Position numbers and translations under genes: made by a program. Of a stretch of DNA of 35,029 nucleotides, positions 8,676 through 16,948 are shown piece by piece; the first letter of the stretch is position 1; every line of letters begins with the position of its first letter. A model generated the notes under the pieces. It ran no database searches, was not told the DNA's origin, and saw only the letters and a program-made list of their open reading frames with translations. Location: positions 1-35,029 of the forward strand of contig JAHFPK010000003.1 of assembly GCA_023266715.1 (NCBI GenBank), in the 5' to 3' direction. This DNA is from Hyphomicrobiales bacterium (GTDB lineage: Bacteria > Pseudomonadota > Alphaproteobacteria > Rhizobiales > Aestuariivirgaceae).

Positions 8676-9382
8676 GGACTAGGGTTTGAGCCGATTTCAT
8701 CCCTATGTGCAAAGCGAATTTGCAGATTTTTCGCAGTTTCCGGAGGAGACGCAACCCGGGTTACAAAACTGGTGGATTCGCCCGCCCGCAAAGGCCGGGC
8801 CCCCGTATCCAGTGTCCAGTTGTAAACTTCCAGGTTCTGCCCGTCCTTCAGGCCAAAGCGAAGCCATGGTATTTTCTGGGTGCTGTCAGAAATATTGCTG
8901 ATCTCCCCTTTGATGGTGAGCACGCGTACGCCATCAACAACGGCATGTTGCTGCTCAACCCGGCGCACTTCGAGCCCGTAAATATTGATGCTGTAGCCCA
9001 CGGCGTCATAGGCGCGCACCGTAACCGGCGCCAGGCCGACAACAATTTCAGGAAATGCGGCGGCGGCGGCCATCGGGGCAAGCACACAAGCGCCCAATAT
9101 GGCCCAACCCCGCAGGCGGCTAAGTCTTTGCCGCCTTTTCACGGCAAAGGCTTCCCGCGCCCGGCGCGAAGCCTCGACCAGCCGTTTCACTTCACTGTCC
9201 GGCTCAAATCCATGTTCAATGACGGCAGGCATTTTACGTGGAGAAATATCGACGATTTCGATGGCCCGGCTTTCAATCCAGCTATGCCCGCAGGCAGCGC
9301 AGCTGATGGCCATGCCATCGCCGGAAAGGCGTTGCTCGGGAAAATTGTAATGCGTAGAACAGGAAGGACAAGAAATTATCAT
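8672..9382 (-). CDS. MJ0042-type zinc-ribbon membrane protein
   Basis: A 236-residue protein that begins with a zinc ribbon MIISCPSCSTHYNFPEQRL ... CAACGHSW (Cys5, Cys8, Cys28, Cys31), the MJ0042 / zinc_ribbon_5 pattern. A linker rich in basic residues follows, then one membrane helix near residues 112-132 (AILGACVLAPMAAAAAFPEIVV) and a C-terminal domain with VVDGVRVLTIKGEISNISDSTQKIPWLRF, which resembles DUF3426. It is transcribed away from ftsE and coupled to hpt. Placement directly upstream of ftsE on the opposite strand is a common hyphomicrobial arrangement (recalled). Molecular role unknown; a regulator or assembly factor is possible. Family call is strong. Confidence 0.85.
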   Translation of the reverse strand: MIISCPSCSTHYNFPEQRLSGDGMAISCAACGHSWIESRAIEIVDISPRKMPAVIEHGFEPDSEVKRLVEASRRAREAFAVKRRQRLSRLRGWAILGACVLAPMAAAAAFPEIVVGLAPVTVRAYDAVGYSINIYGLEVRRVEQQHAVVDGVRVLTIKGEISNISDSTQKIPWLRFGLKDGQNLEVYNWTLDTGARPLRAGESTSFVTRVASPPETAKNLQIRFAHRDEIGSNPSP

Positions 9383-9445
9383 TTTAAAATCATATCATCC
9401 GTTGATTCGCCCGGGCCCACCGCTTAAAGCCCCAGCACCCTTGAA

Positions 9446-9455
9446 TTGTTAACAA
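9446..9455. promoter_or_regulatory. Perfect 10-bp palindrome TTGTTAACAA in the ftsE upstream gap
   Basis: TTGTTAACAA is a perfect inverted repeat in the 127-bp gap between the zinc-ribbon gene and ftsE, 10 bp before the CtrA-like box. It contains a GTTAAC core that could be an additional CtrA half-site or an unrelated operator. Short AT-rich palindromes occur by chance, so confidence is low. Confidence 0.25.
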
Positions 9456-9464
9456 CCATCGGGG

Positions 9465-9479
9465 TTAATGGGGCGTTAA
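9465..9479 (+). promoter_or_regulatory. Candidate CtrA box (TTAA-N7-TTAA) upstream of ftsE
   Basis: The sequence TTAATGGGGCGTTAA is an exact TTAA-N7-TTAA, the full-site core recognised by the alphaproteobacterial cell-cycle regulator CtrA. It lies 30 bp before the ftsE ATG at 9510 in the divergent ftsE / zinc-ribbon gap. The next base is G, not the preferred C. A second TTAAC at 9449-9453 lies just upstream. This is a motif match with supporting context (division gene, alphaproteobacterium); binding is inferred. Confidence 0.5.
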
Positions 9480-9509
9480 GGCCGGGTGTGGTGTGACAGC
9501 TATTTCGAC

Positions 9510-10181
9510 ATGGAGTTCGATTTCGTGGTTCGTCTAGACAGCGTGGGCCTGCGTTACGGTGATGGGCCTGAAATTTTGAGGGATATCAGTTTCCACCTGA
9601 GGCCCGGGTCCCTGTGCTTTCTCACCGGGCCATCGGGAGCGGGCAAGACGTCCCTTCTCCGCCTGTTGTTTCTGGCCCTCAAGCCGACCCGCGGGCTCAT
9701 CAATATTTTCGACAAGGATGTTTCCCAGGTGAACCGCTGGGAGTTGCCGCTTCTGCGCCGCCGCATCGGCGTGGTGTTTCAGGAATTCCGCCTTCTCGAC
9801 CACCTCACCACTTTTGACAATGTGGCTTTGCCTTTGCGTGTCATGGGGCAGCGCGAAGACAGTTACCGGGCTGATGTCATGGACCTGTTGAATTGGGTGG
9901 GACTTTCCGATCAGGCCCAGGCCTATCCTCCCGTATTGTCAGGCGGTGAAAAGCAGCGCGCGGCAATCGCCCGTGCCGTCATTTCCAAACCGGAACTTCT
10001 GCTCGCCGATGAGCCCACGGGAAACGTGGACCCCGTGCTCGCAAAAAGATTGCTTCATCTCTTCATGGAACTGAACCGCCTGGGCACCACGGTGTTTCTG
10101 GCAACCCATGACCTCAAACTCGTCTCGCAAGGCAAAGGCGCTGTGCTTCATTTGGAAAAAGGAATATTGAAAGCCGCATGA
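9510..10181 (+). CDS. ftsE: Cell division ATP-binding protein FtsE
   Basis: An ABC ATPase of about 223 residues that pairs with FtsX to couple septal peptidoglycan hydrolysis to the Z ring. Walker A is GPSGAGKTSLL, the ABC signature is LSGGEKQRAAIARA and Walker B is LLLADEPTGNVD. The H-loop is in TTVFLATHDLKL. VFQEFRLLDHLTTFDNVALPL is typical of FtsE. Start is uncertain: the track uses GTG 9486. ATG 9510 is used here. GTG 9525 would give MVRLDSVGLRYG, which fits family N-termini best and has GGAG 9 nt upstream. The stop overlaps ftsX by 4 bp. A CtrA-type box sits just upstream. Confidence 0.95.
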   Translation: MEFDFVVRLDSVGLRYGDGPEILRDISFHLRPGSLCFLTGPSGAGKTSLLRLLFLALKPTRGLINIFDKDVSQVNRWELPLLRRRIGVVFQEFRLLDHLTTFDNVALPLRVMGQREDSYRADVMDLLNWVGLSDQAQAYPPVLSGGEKQRAAIARAVISKPELLLADEPTGNVDPVLAKRLLHLFMELNRLGTTVFLATHDLKLVSQGKGAVLHLEKGILKAA

Positions 10182-11089
10182 CGCGCCAGAAAAAATTCCG
10201 CGCAGGACCCATTATCCCCCCGGAAGCTGCCCCCCTGAAAGCCTTGACCGTTACCATGGCCGTGATGTGCTATCTCGCCTGCCTGGCGATCGGCGCATTG
10301 ATCCTGATTGACCGTGCGGTTGAAAGCTGGACCAGCGGGCTGTCGCGCGAAGTCACCGTGCAGGTGCGGCTCATGCAGGACGCCGACATTGAAAAGGAAC
10401 TGTCAAAAGCAAAGATCCTGCTTGAGACGACGGTGGGTGTTGTCAACGTTGCGGTTCTTGAGCGCGATGCCGGGGCAAAATTATTGGAGCCCTGGCTTGG
10501 CACAAGCAATCTCGATGATTTGCCGATCCCACGCCTCATCCGGGTAACCGTCAATGAAGCAGCGCCACCTGATTTTGTAGCGTTGGAAAAACAGCTTAAA
10601 AAATCGGTCAAGGGCGCAAGCCTTGATACCCACAGGAGGTGGGAAGCTGAACTCACCCGCATGGCCAGGGCCCTGTCTACTCTCTCCTATGCCATCCTTG
10701 TCCTCATTTGCATTTCGGCAATTGCCATGGTGATATTTGCCACGCGCACGGTACTTGATGCCAATCGCCAGGTGGTGGACGTGCTCCATCTCGTCGGCGC
10801 CAAGGACAGCTATATCGCCCGTCAGATTGACAGCCGCTTCTTGAAAACCGGCTTTATGGCTGGACTGTTGGGCGTAGGCCTTGGCGTTGCAACTTTTTTT
10901 CTCCTCGGCCTTTCAGGAACGATTGGCGCTGATGGCGTTGCTGATGCCAGCCGCGGACTATTGTTTGCGCCTCCAGAAATTGCCGTGTGGAGTTATGGCA
11001 TTCTCCTAAGCGTGCCCATCATCGCGACAGTAATTTGCCTGGTCACCTCGCGCATGGCACTCATTCGCATGTTGAGAAGCGTATTGTGA
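10178..11089 (+). CDS. ftsX: Cell division protein FtsX
   Basis: A 303-residue integral membrane partner of FtsE. It shows the FtsX layout: a short cytosolic N-terminus, helix 1 (about residues 22-44, ALTVTMAVMCYLACLAIGALIL), a periplasmic domain of about 120 residues that normally recruits a peptidoglycan hydrolase activator, then three more helices. The coupling region has VLHLVGAKDSYIARQ, the conserved 'LVGA...I' motif before helix 3. The start overlaps the ftsE stop (ATGA), and its own stop overlaps the next start (GTGA), so the three genes are translationally coupled. Normal length, no defects seen. Confidence 0.95.
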   Translation: MTRQKKFRAGPIIPPEAAPLKALTVTMAVMCYLACLAIGALILIDRAVESWTSGLSREVTVQVRLMQDADIEKELSKAKILLETTVGVVNVAVLERDAGAKLLEPWLGTSNLDDLPIPRLIRVTVNEAAPPDFVALEKQLKKSVKGASLDTHRRWEAELTRMARALSTLSYAILVLICISAIAMVIFATRTVLDANRQVVDVLHLVGAKDSYIARQIDSRFLKTGFMAGLLGVGLGVATFFLLGLSGTIGADGVADASRGLLFAPPEIAVWSYGILLSVPIIATVICLVTSRMALIRMLRSVL

Positions 11090-11838
11090 TTGTCCTGCGT
11101 TCGCTCATTTTCAACATTGCCTTCTATGTGAACCTCACGCTCTTCCTTGTATTGGGTTCCGAGTTTTATTTAACTCCGCGTAAATGGTCGGTTCGTGCAC
11201 TCCAGGCTTGGGCACGCTCTTCCCTGTGGTTGTTGCGGGTGATTTGCGGAACCCACATTGAGGTGCGGGGACTTAAAAATATTCCGCGTGGCGCTGTTCT
11301 GGTGGCGGGCAAGCATCAATCCCTGTGGGAAACCTTCGCCATTCTTCCTTATCTCGACGACCCCTGCATGGTCTTGAAAAGGGAACTATCGTGGATCCCG
11401 TTTTTTGGCTGGTTCATTTTCAAATTTCGCATGATCCGGTTGGAACGCGGGGCGGGCCCGGCGGCCCTGCGCAAGCTTTTGGCAAGGGGAGTTGAGGAAC
11501 TGGCGGCGGGCAGACAGATCGTCATCATGCCGGAAGGAACCAGGCGGGCCCCCGATGCCCCGCCATCCTACAAGCCCGGTGCCGCAGCCCTCTACGGCAC
11601 GCTTGGCTGCGCCTGCCTGCCCTTTGCTTTGAACTCGGGCCTGTTCTGGCCCCGCCGAAAGTTCCTGCGCTTTCCCGGCACCGTCATTTTGGAGTTTCTG
11701 CCGCTCATTCCGGCAGGCCTTCCGCGCAAGGATTTTCAGGAACGGCTGCAAAATGACATCGAAACGGCCACGGCAAGGCTGGTAGCCGAGGGTCGCGAGG
11801 CGGTACGAATCAAGAACAAATTCTCGACTTTGACCTGA
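11086..11838 (+). CDS. 1-acyl-sn-glycerol-3-phosphate acyltransferase (PlsC family)
   Basis: A 250-residue acyltransferase for phosphatidate synthesis. The real start is taken as GTG 11086, which overlaps the ftsX stop in GTGA; the ORF-track start (10987) lies inside ftsX and gives a non-family N-terminus. The protein begins MIVLRSLIFNIAFYVN with a membrane helix. The catalytic motif reads KHQSLWE, an HX4E form in place of the usual HX4D. Motif III MPEGTRRAP is intact, and LNSGLFWPRRKF matches the distal motif IV region. Its tail-end place in an ftsE-ftsX operon suggests coordinated division and membrane synthesis. Family is clear; the Glu for Asp swap is noted separately. Confidence 0.9.
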   Translation: MIVLRSLIFNIAFYVNLTLFLVLGSEFYLTPRKWSVRALQAWARSSLWLLRVICGTHIEVRGLKNIPRGAVLVAGKHQSLWETFAILPYLDDPCMVLKRELSWIPFFGWFIFKFRMIRLERGAGPAALRKLLARGVEELAAGRQIVIMPEGTRRAPDAPPSYKPGAAALYGTLGCACLPFALNSGLFWPRRKFLRFPGTVILEFLPLIPAGLPRKDFQERLQNDIETATARLVAEGREAVRIKNKFSTLT

Positions 11839-11874
11839 CTTTGCGATATCATCGCGTCAGGAGTGGCCTGGTTC

Positions 11875-14103
11875 ATGATGGATCAAAGCGTAGGTATTCT
11901 CGATCCCATCTCGCAAGAGATTTGGGACATGAAATATCGGTTCAAGGAGGCCGATGGCGCAATCCATGACCAGACCATTGAAGATACCTGGTGGCGGGTG
12001 GCCCGTGCCGTGGCCGCCGCCGAAGAACCATCCCTTCGGGAAACCTGGGCCGCTTCGTTTTATGAGGCTCTCTCGGATTTCCGGTTTTTGCCCGCCGGGC
12101 GAATTGTGGCGGGTGCCGGCACGAAGCGCAGCGTCACCCTGTTCAACTGCTTTGTCATGGGCGCCATTGATGATTCCATGGTGGGCATATTTGCTGGCCT
12201 GAAGGAGGCAGCCCTCACCCTGCAACAGGGCGGCGGAATCGGCCATGATTTTTCAACCCTCAGGCCCAAAGGAGCCCCGGTCAAAGGTGTGGGTGCCGAT
12301 GCTTCCGGACCCTTAAGTTTCATGGATGTGTGGGACGCCATGTGCCGCACCATCATGTCGGCAGGCGCCAGGCGCGGCGCCATGATGGGAACCATGCGCT
12401 GCGACCATCCAGATATAGAGGCTTTCATTGCGGCCAAGCGCGACCCCCTGCGCTTGCGCAATTTCAATTTGTCGGTGCTGGTGACGGACGCCTTCATGGC
12501 GGCGGTGAAGGCCGATGGACCCTGGACCCTGCGCTTTGCCGGTCAAGATTACCGCACTGTCTCCGCGCGCGGCTTGTGGGACCAGATCATGCAGTCAACC
12601 TATGACTACGCCGAACCCGGTGTCATTTTCATTGACCGCATCAACGCACAAAACAATCTCGGTTATTGCGAAGAGATTCACTGCACCAACCCCTGCGGTG
12701 AACAACCCTTGCCCAACTATGGCGCCTGTCTTCTGGGTTCGATCAATCTCACGCGTTTTGTAAAATATCCTTTTGAAGCCAATGCGAGCATCGATGAAGC
12801 GGCCTTGAGCAAGACAGTGGGTGTTGCCGTTCGCTTTTTGGATGATGTTGTCGAAATTTCAAATTATCCCCTCGAAGAGCAGGCGCAGGAAGCCCGCGCC
12901 AAGCGTCGTATTGGTTTGGGTGTTACCGGTCTCGCCGATGCCCTGGCCATGTGTGGCTTGCGCTATGGTTCAGGCCCTGCCGCAGAAGCCGCGAGCGCCT
13001 GGACAAAAATCGTGGAAGGTGCCGCTTATAAAATGAGTTCGAGGCTTGCCGCCGAAAAGGGTTCCTTTCCCCTCTTTGATGCGGAAGCCTATTTGAAAGG
13101 CGGCCACGCCGGCATACTTTCCAAAACCATTCGACAGGACATAAAATCGTCCGGTCTGCGCAATGGCCTGCTCACCTCGATTGCACCTACGGGGACCATT
13201 TCGCTTTTCGCCGGAAATGTTTCGAGCGGCATCGAACCCATTTTCAGTGTGAGTTATGAGCGTAAGGTAAGGCTCGCTGACAACAGCCGCATGACGCTGC
13301 GCGTGGATGACTATGCGGCACGGCTGTGGTGGCACCTCAAGGGCGCCGATACACCGCTGCCTCCCGCTTTTGTAACCGCCGATGATCTTACCCCCCATGA
13401 GCATCTGGTCATGCAGGCTGCCGTGCAAAAGCACATCGACAGTTCCATATCGAAAACCATCAACGTGCCTGAGGACTGCAACTTCGAAACCTTCAAGGAT
13501 GTCTATAGCGAGGCCTATGACCTGGGGTTGAAGGGTTGCACGACGTTCCGCCCCAACGAAGTGACGGGGTCAGTGCTTTCGACTGCCTCAGTGAGCGAAG
13601 ACAAGGACGTTACCGTCATGGAACGCCACCCCGCACTGAGCGGCATCACCTACAAATTGAAATGGCCTGAATCCAACCATGCCATCTACATCACCATGAA
13701 TGACATCATGAAGGACGGCAAACGCCGGCCTTTCGAAATATTCATTAATTCAAAAAACATGGAACATTTTGCCTGGACCGTGGCCCTGACCCGGATGATT
13801 TCAGCGGTCTTCCGGCGAGGCGGCGACGTTTCTTTTGTCGTTGAGGAATTGAAGGCGGTTTTCGATCCCCGCGGCGGGCAGTGGATGGAGGGCCATTACG
13901 TGCCGAGCCTGCTCGCAGCCATAGGCGAAATCATTGAAAAGCACATGATTGAAATTGGCTTTTTGGAACCCCGGCAGAAGGCTGATTTTTCCCTGACGGC
14001 AACCACCAAAAGGGCCTCCTGCCCGCACTGCGGTGAACTCGCCCTGGTTTTCCAGGAAGGCTGCGCCACCTGCCTCTCCTGTGGTTTTTCAAAATGCAGC
14101 TAA
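11875..14103 (+). CDS. nrdJ: Adenosylcobalamin-dependent (class II) ribonucleoside-diphosphate reductase
   Basis: A 742-residue class II reductase that makes deoxyribonucleotides with B12 and no oxygen. The radical-site block is NPCGEQPLPNYGAC, with Cys274 matching the thiyl-radical cysteine and Cys285, 11 residues on, the reducing partner; the third conserved cysteine is Cys92 in LFNCFVM. The distal KGCTTFRPNE and SIAPTGTISLFAGNVSSGIEP fit the barrel. The C-terminus ends in a cysteine-rich tail (CPHCGE, CATCLSCGFSKCS) for rereduction. There is no N-terminal ATP cone, so allosteric activity control is probably absent. Start is ATG 11875 (AGGAG at 11859-11863); the track's GTG 11863 overlaps that Shine-Dalgarno, and ATG 11878 is possible. 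No B12 riboswitch fits in the 36-bp gap upstream. Confidence 0.93.
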   Translation: MMDQSVGILDPISQEIWDMKYRFKEADGAIHDQTIEDTWWRVARAVAAAEEPSLRETWAASFYEALSDFRFLPAGRIVAGAGTKRSVTLFNCFVMGAIDDSMVGIFAGLKEAALTLQQGGGIGHDFSTLRPKGAPVKGVGADASGPLSFMDVWDAMCRTIMSAGARRGAMMGTMRCDHPDIEAFIAAKRDPLRLRNFNLSVLVTDAFMAAVKADGPWTLRFAGQDYRTVSARGLWDQIMQSTYDYAEPGVIFIDRINAQNNLGYCEEIHCTNPCGEQPLPNYGACLLGSINLTRFVKYPFEANASIDEAALSKTVGVAVRFLDDVVEISNYPLEEQAQEARAKRRIGLGVTGLADALAMCGLRYGSGPAAEAASAWTKIVEGAAYKMSSRLAAEKGSFPLFDAEAYLKGGHAGILSKTIRQDIKSSGLRNGLLTSIAPTGTISLFAGNVSSGIEPIFSVSYERKVRLADNSRMTLRVDDYAARLWWHLKGADTPLPPAFVTADDLTPHEHLVMQAAVQKHIDSSISKTINVPEDCNFETFKDVYSEAYDLGLKGCTTFRPNEVTGSVLSTASVSEDKDVTVMERHPALSGITYKLKWPESNHAIYITMNDIMKDGKRRPFEIFINSKNMEHFAWTVALTRMISAVFRRGGDVSFVVEELKAVFDPRGGQWMEGHYVPSLLAAIGEIIEKHMIEIGFLEPRQKADFSLTATTKRASCPHCGELALVFQEGCATCLSCGFSKCS

Positions 14104-14146
14104 TTAGGGCTTGCATTTCATTTCAGCTTGTTCTACATTTGTTCTC

Positions 14147-14515
14147 ATGCAGATACAAGGTTCCCCTCTCTCGATAGATTTCCCCGCCCACTTCGGTGAC
14201 AACGAGCGTTTCTGGTACTGGCGTGGGGTTTCTGGCAAGAAATACATTCATTCCATTTACGCGGCCGATGCCTGCCCGCCGCTTCCCGGCGCCATCTATG
14301 TAGCCGTACGGCGTATTGGCCATTTGCGAACCGCCGTTGCGGTTGGCAGGTTTTCCCCCTTCTGGGATGGCACATTTTCTGAATTCGCCGATATGACTGC
14401 CGATGAGATTCATGTTCATCTTCTGGCGCGCGATAATTCCGCGGCGGACGCTGTCCTGGGCGACCTCAAGGCGGCGTTCGGCGAAGCCAGTCAGGCTTTA
14501 AGTCTGGCCGCCTAG
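14147..14515 (+). CDS. Conserved hypothetical protein, 122 aa
   Basis: The ORF track starts at 14111, but ATG 14147 gives a more family-like start, MQIQGSPLSIDFPAHFGDN. The product has a motif-rich N-terminal half (ERFWYWRGVSGKKYIHSIY, then DACPPLPGAIYVAVRR) and a milder C-terminus. No signal peptide or membrane helix is visible. Clustered aromatic and basic residues suggest a small globular domain that may bind nucleic acid or another ligand, but I do not recognise it firmly. It lies 43 bp after nrdJ and could be read from that transcript. It converges with ChaC, overlapping it by 18 bp. Confidence 0.65.
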   Translation: MQIQGSPLSIDFPAHFGDNERFWYWRGVSGKKYIHSIYAADACPPLPGAIYVAVRRIGHLRTAVAVGRFSPFWDGTFSEFADMTADEIHVHLLARDNSAADAVLGDLKAAFGEASQALSLAA

Positions 14516-15034
14516 AAGTTTCAACTCGACGCCGAGGGCTTCAAGCGTTTTGTCGTGGATATTCATCTGCCGCAGATGTTCAACTGTGTTGGTGACATAA
14601 TCCCGGCAATGGCCCATTTTGCCCTCGCCCTGCAAAACATGCTTCAGAAGGCTTTTATGCGATAGCTTTCCGGCGTATTGGGCATGGGCCCGGTCAACCA
14701 CATAGGTCACCACCTCGATTTTCTTCTGGCTTTCCAAGATTTCTACTCCCCTGGTCATTTCCAGATAGACCATGCTGACCTGCTCGCGCTCGCGCAAATA
14801 CGCAAGCGTCGCCTCCCATTTTGCTGGTTCGATTTGGAAAGCAACCCCCACACACGAGCCACCGCGATCAAGGCCGAGCACAAGGCCGGGAAGTTCCTCC
14901 GTGCCACGGTGATGGAATGAATAGACACAAAGGCTGCGATGATAGCCCCTGATGCGCGCATGAGCTTGCGACACAAACTCAAAGCCCGGCCTCCACATTA
15001 GGGAACCGTAGCCAAATATCCACCGCTGCTGCAT
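14498..15034 (-). CDS. chaC: Gamma-glutamylcyclotransferase (ChaC-like)
   Basis: A 178-residue protein with the ChaC/GGCT fold that cleaves glutathione to 5-oxoproline and Cys-Gly. The N-terminal substrate loop is FGYGSLMWRPGF, the YGSL hallmark. RGYHRSLCVYSFHHRGTEELPGLVLGL follows, with the conserved Glu-Leu-Pro-Gly; VAFQIEPAKWEATLAYLREREQ closes the first half. The distal CRDYVTNTVEHLRQMNIHD is typical. Cytosolic. The start (ATG 15034) is divergent from the DUF2125-like gene with a 43-bp gap. Glutathione turnover fits the nearby glyoxalase gene gloB only loosely. Confidence 0.92.
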   Translation of the reverse strand: MQQRWIFGYGSLMWRPGFEFVSQAHARIRGYHRSLCVYSFHHRGTEELPGLVLGLDRGGSCVGVAFQIEPAKWEATLAYLREREQVSMVYLEMTRGVEILESQKKIEVVTYVVDRAHAQYAGKLSHKSLLKHVLQGEGKMGHCRDYVTNTVEHLRQMNIHDKTLEALGVELKLLGGQT

Positions 15035-15077
15035 GCTTGTCCCGCTTCAATCCAACCCCAGAGAATCACCAAATCAT

Positions 15078-16031
15078 ATGGCCTCTTCGACAAAACGCCC
15101 ATGGCACATGTTTTACCCTCTCCTGGGCGTGCTCCTTCTCTGCGCCATCTGGTGCGCTTACTGGTATATTGCATTCCTGAGCGCCAAAGAACTTGTTCAG
15201 GCAAAGCGCCCGGAGTTTGCAGGCAAAGGTTTGCACCTCGGCTGCGCCCGGGAAAGTTGGGGCGGCTTTCCCTTTCGCTTTGAATTTCAATGCAAGGCGG
15301 CTTTACTGCAATTCACTCAAGGCAACGAATCCATCAGCTTCCAATCGATGAAATTATTGGCCGTTGCCCAAGTCTACAATCCTTTTCATATCCTTCTTCT
15401 CATCGATGGCCCAAGCTCGGTTAACGGAGTTAAACTCACCCATGGGCGTGCCCTTGTTTCAATAGCCGCCAGCCGCAATGGCGATTGGGACATGAGTTCA
15501 GAAGCAGCAGGGGTTAATGCCAGCGGTTTGTTTTCAACCGACCAATTAAAACTGTTCGCCAGAAAGACAAACGGCAGATTGGATCTCGCGGCCAATGCCG
15601 AAACACTCATTGTTCCCATTCCCGATCATTCGATCACGTCCATTTCTCATGCCGAAATTGTCGCCCAGACCGGCGCATCTCTCCTCGCCCAGCCATTTCA
15701 CGGCCCCACCGTGGAACAACCTCTCGAAATCAAATCACTTAAAATTTCACAAGGCCCCGTTGATTTCGCAGCTCAGGGCAAAATTTTTCTCAATCCCCAA
15801 CACCGCCTGGCAGGCAGGATGTCCAGCCAGACCAATGATATCGACTGGCTTATGCCGATCATTGCGCCCATCTTTTCTTTGAATGAACAGGACAGCGTAT
15901 CGATAAAAAACCTGCTCAACCTGACCGGCAGGGATCCCGCAACCAACACCACAAAGGCAGACTTCAACGCAAATGAGGGCGTACTCTATTGGGGACCCCT
16001 CAAACTCGTTGACCTTATCCCGCTTTATTAG
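15078..16031 (+). CDS. DUF2125-like membrane-anchored protein
   Basis: A 317-residue protein from ATG 15078; the track's ATG 15033 would put the start within the chaC start codon region. It opens MASSTKRPWHMFYPLLGVLL with a membrane helix at about residues 12-32 and then a periplasmic part. The region LHLGCARESWGGFPFRFEFQCKA (Cys, Trp and Gly-Phe-Pro-Phe-Arg) is characteristic of DUF2125 proteins of alphaproteobacteria. The remainder is beta-rich with many Asn/Ser residues, consistent with an AsmA-like lipid-facing domain (an inference). Function unknown. The stop overlaps tyrA by 4 bp. The layout ChaC / DUF2125 / tyrA is typical of this order. Confidence 0.78.
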   Translation: MASSTKRPWHMFYPLLGVLLLCAIWCAYWYIAFLSAKELVQAKRPEFAGKGLHLGCARESWGGFPFRFEFQCKAALLQFTQGNESISFQSMKLLAVAQVYNPFHILLLIDGPSSVNGVKLTHGRALVSIAASRNGDWDMSSEAAGVNASGLFSTDQLKLFARKTNGRLDLAANAETLIVPIPDHSITSISHAEIVAQTGASLLAQPFHGPTVEQPLEIKSLKISQGPVDFAAQGKIFLNPQHRLAGRMSSQTNDIDWLMPIIAPIFSLNEQDSVSIKNLLNLTGRDPATNTTKADFNANEGVLYWGPLKLVDLIPLY

Positions 16032-16948
16032 CGGTGCTTGGGATCGCGTCCGAAATCCGGGGCCGCGGTTTCCTGGCCTGCCGCGATAATATTCCGGCGT
16101 ACCTCCCGTGCGCGGGTAAACAAATTGAACAACGTCTCGCCATCGCCCCAGCGAATGGCCCGCTGCAATGCCGACAGGTCCTCCGAAAACCGCCCCAGCA
16201 TTTCCAGGACAGCTTCGCGATTGTTCAAAAACACATCGCGCCACATCGTGGGATCGGACGCCGCAATGCGGGTGAAATCGCGAAAGCCGCCGGCGGAATA
16301 CTTGATTACTTCTGAATCGGTCACTTCCTCAAGATCAGCCGCGGTTGCCACGGTGTTGTAGGCAATGAGATGCGGTAAATGGCTGGTGATCGCCAGAACG
16401 AGATCGTGATGCTCGGGCGTCATCAATTCCACTTCGGAGCCGCAGGCGTGCCAGAATTTTTCAAGCCGTGTGACGGCAGCAAGATCGCTGGTGGGCAGCG
16501 GTGTCAGAATGCACCAACGCTTCACGAACAGGTCGGCAAAGCCGGAAGCAGGCCCCGACTGTTCCGTGCCGGCGATGGGGTGGCCGGGAATAAAATGAAC
16601 GCCCTGCGGAACATGAGGCAGAACATCGCGCACAACGGCGGCCTTGACCGATCCCACATCCGTTAGAATGGCGTCCGGCTTCAATGCAGCGCTAATTCCC
16701 TTGGCAATCTCGCCGCAGGCTCCAACGGGGACACACATAATGACGAGATCAGCATCCTTGACTGCAACCGCCGCCGTATCATGTATGCTGTCAACCAAAC
16801 CCAGCTGCACTGCCGCTTTCCGGGTTTCAGCACTCTTTGCATAGCCCGCAATATGGCTCGCAATTTTTTCCCGCCTGATAACGTGCGCCAATGACGATCC
16901 AATGAGGCCGATCCCGATAAGTGCCACGCGCCCGAATTGCTGGTTCAT
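16028..16948 (-). CDS. tyrA: Prephenate/arogenate dehydrogenase family protein
   Basis: A 306-residue NAD(P)-dependent dehydrogenase of the TyrA/TyrC type for tyrosine synthesis. The Rossmann motif is [15 protein letters not shown] (GxGxxG near residue 12-17). Catalytic and substrate residues appear in [16 protein letters not shown] (the His-Pro-Ile-Ala-Gly-Thr-Glu motif) and [13 protein letters not shown]. There is no ACT or chorismate mutase domain, so it is monofunctional. It is the last gene of the mutase-hisC-tyrA operon, with ATGA overlap to hisC (16945-16948). Whether it prefers prephenate or arogenate is not readable here. Confidence 0.93.
   Translation of the reverse strand: MNQQFGRVALIGIGLIGSSLAHVIRREKIASHIAGYAKSAETRKAAVQLGLVDSIHDTAAVAVKDADLVIMCVPVGACGEIAKGISAALKPDAILTDVGSVKAAVVRDVLPHVPQGVHFIPGHPIAGTEQSGPASGFADLFVKRWCILTPLPTSDLAAVTRLEKFWHACGSEVELMTPEHHDLVLAITSHLPHLIAYNTVATAADLEEVTDSEVIKYSAGGFRDFTRIAASDPTMWRDVFLNNREAVLEMLGRFSEDLSALQRAIRWGDGETLFNLFTRAREVRRNIIAAGQETAAPDFGRDPKHR

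Noticed and set aside
8780-8810. GC-rich hairpin (CCCGCCCGC...GCCGGGC) as a regulatory structure
   Set aside because: It lies inside the zinc-ribbon coding sequence and is expected from local GC-rich codons.
8705-9427. 240-residue plus-strand ORF
   Set aside because: It is antisense to the zinc-ribbon gene, whose CxxC pairs, membrane helix and coupling to hpt are coherent; this frame shows no recognisable motif.
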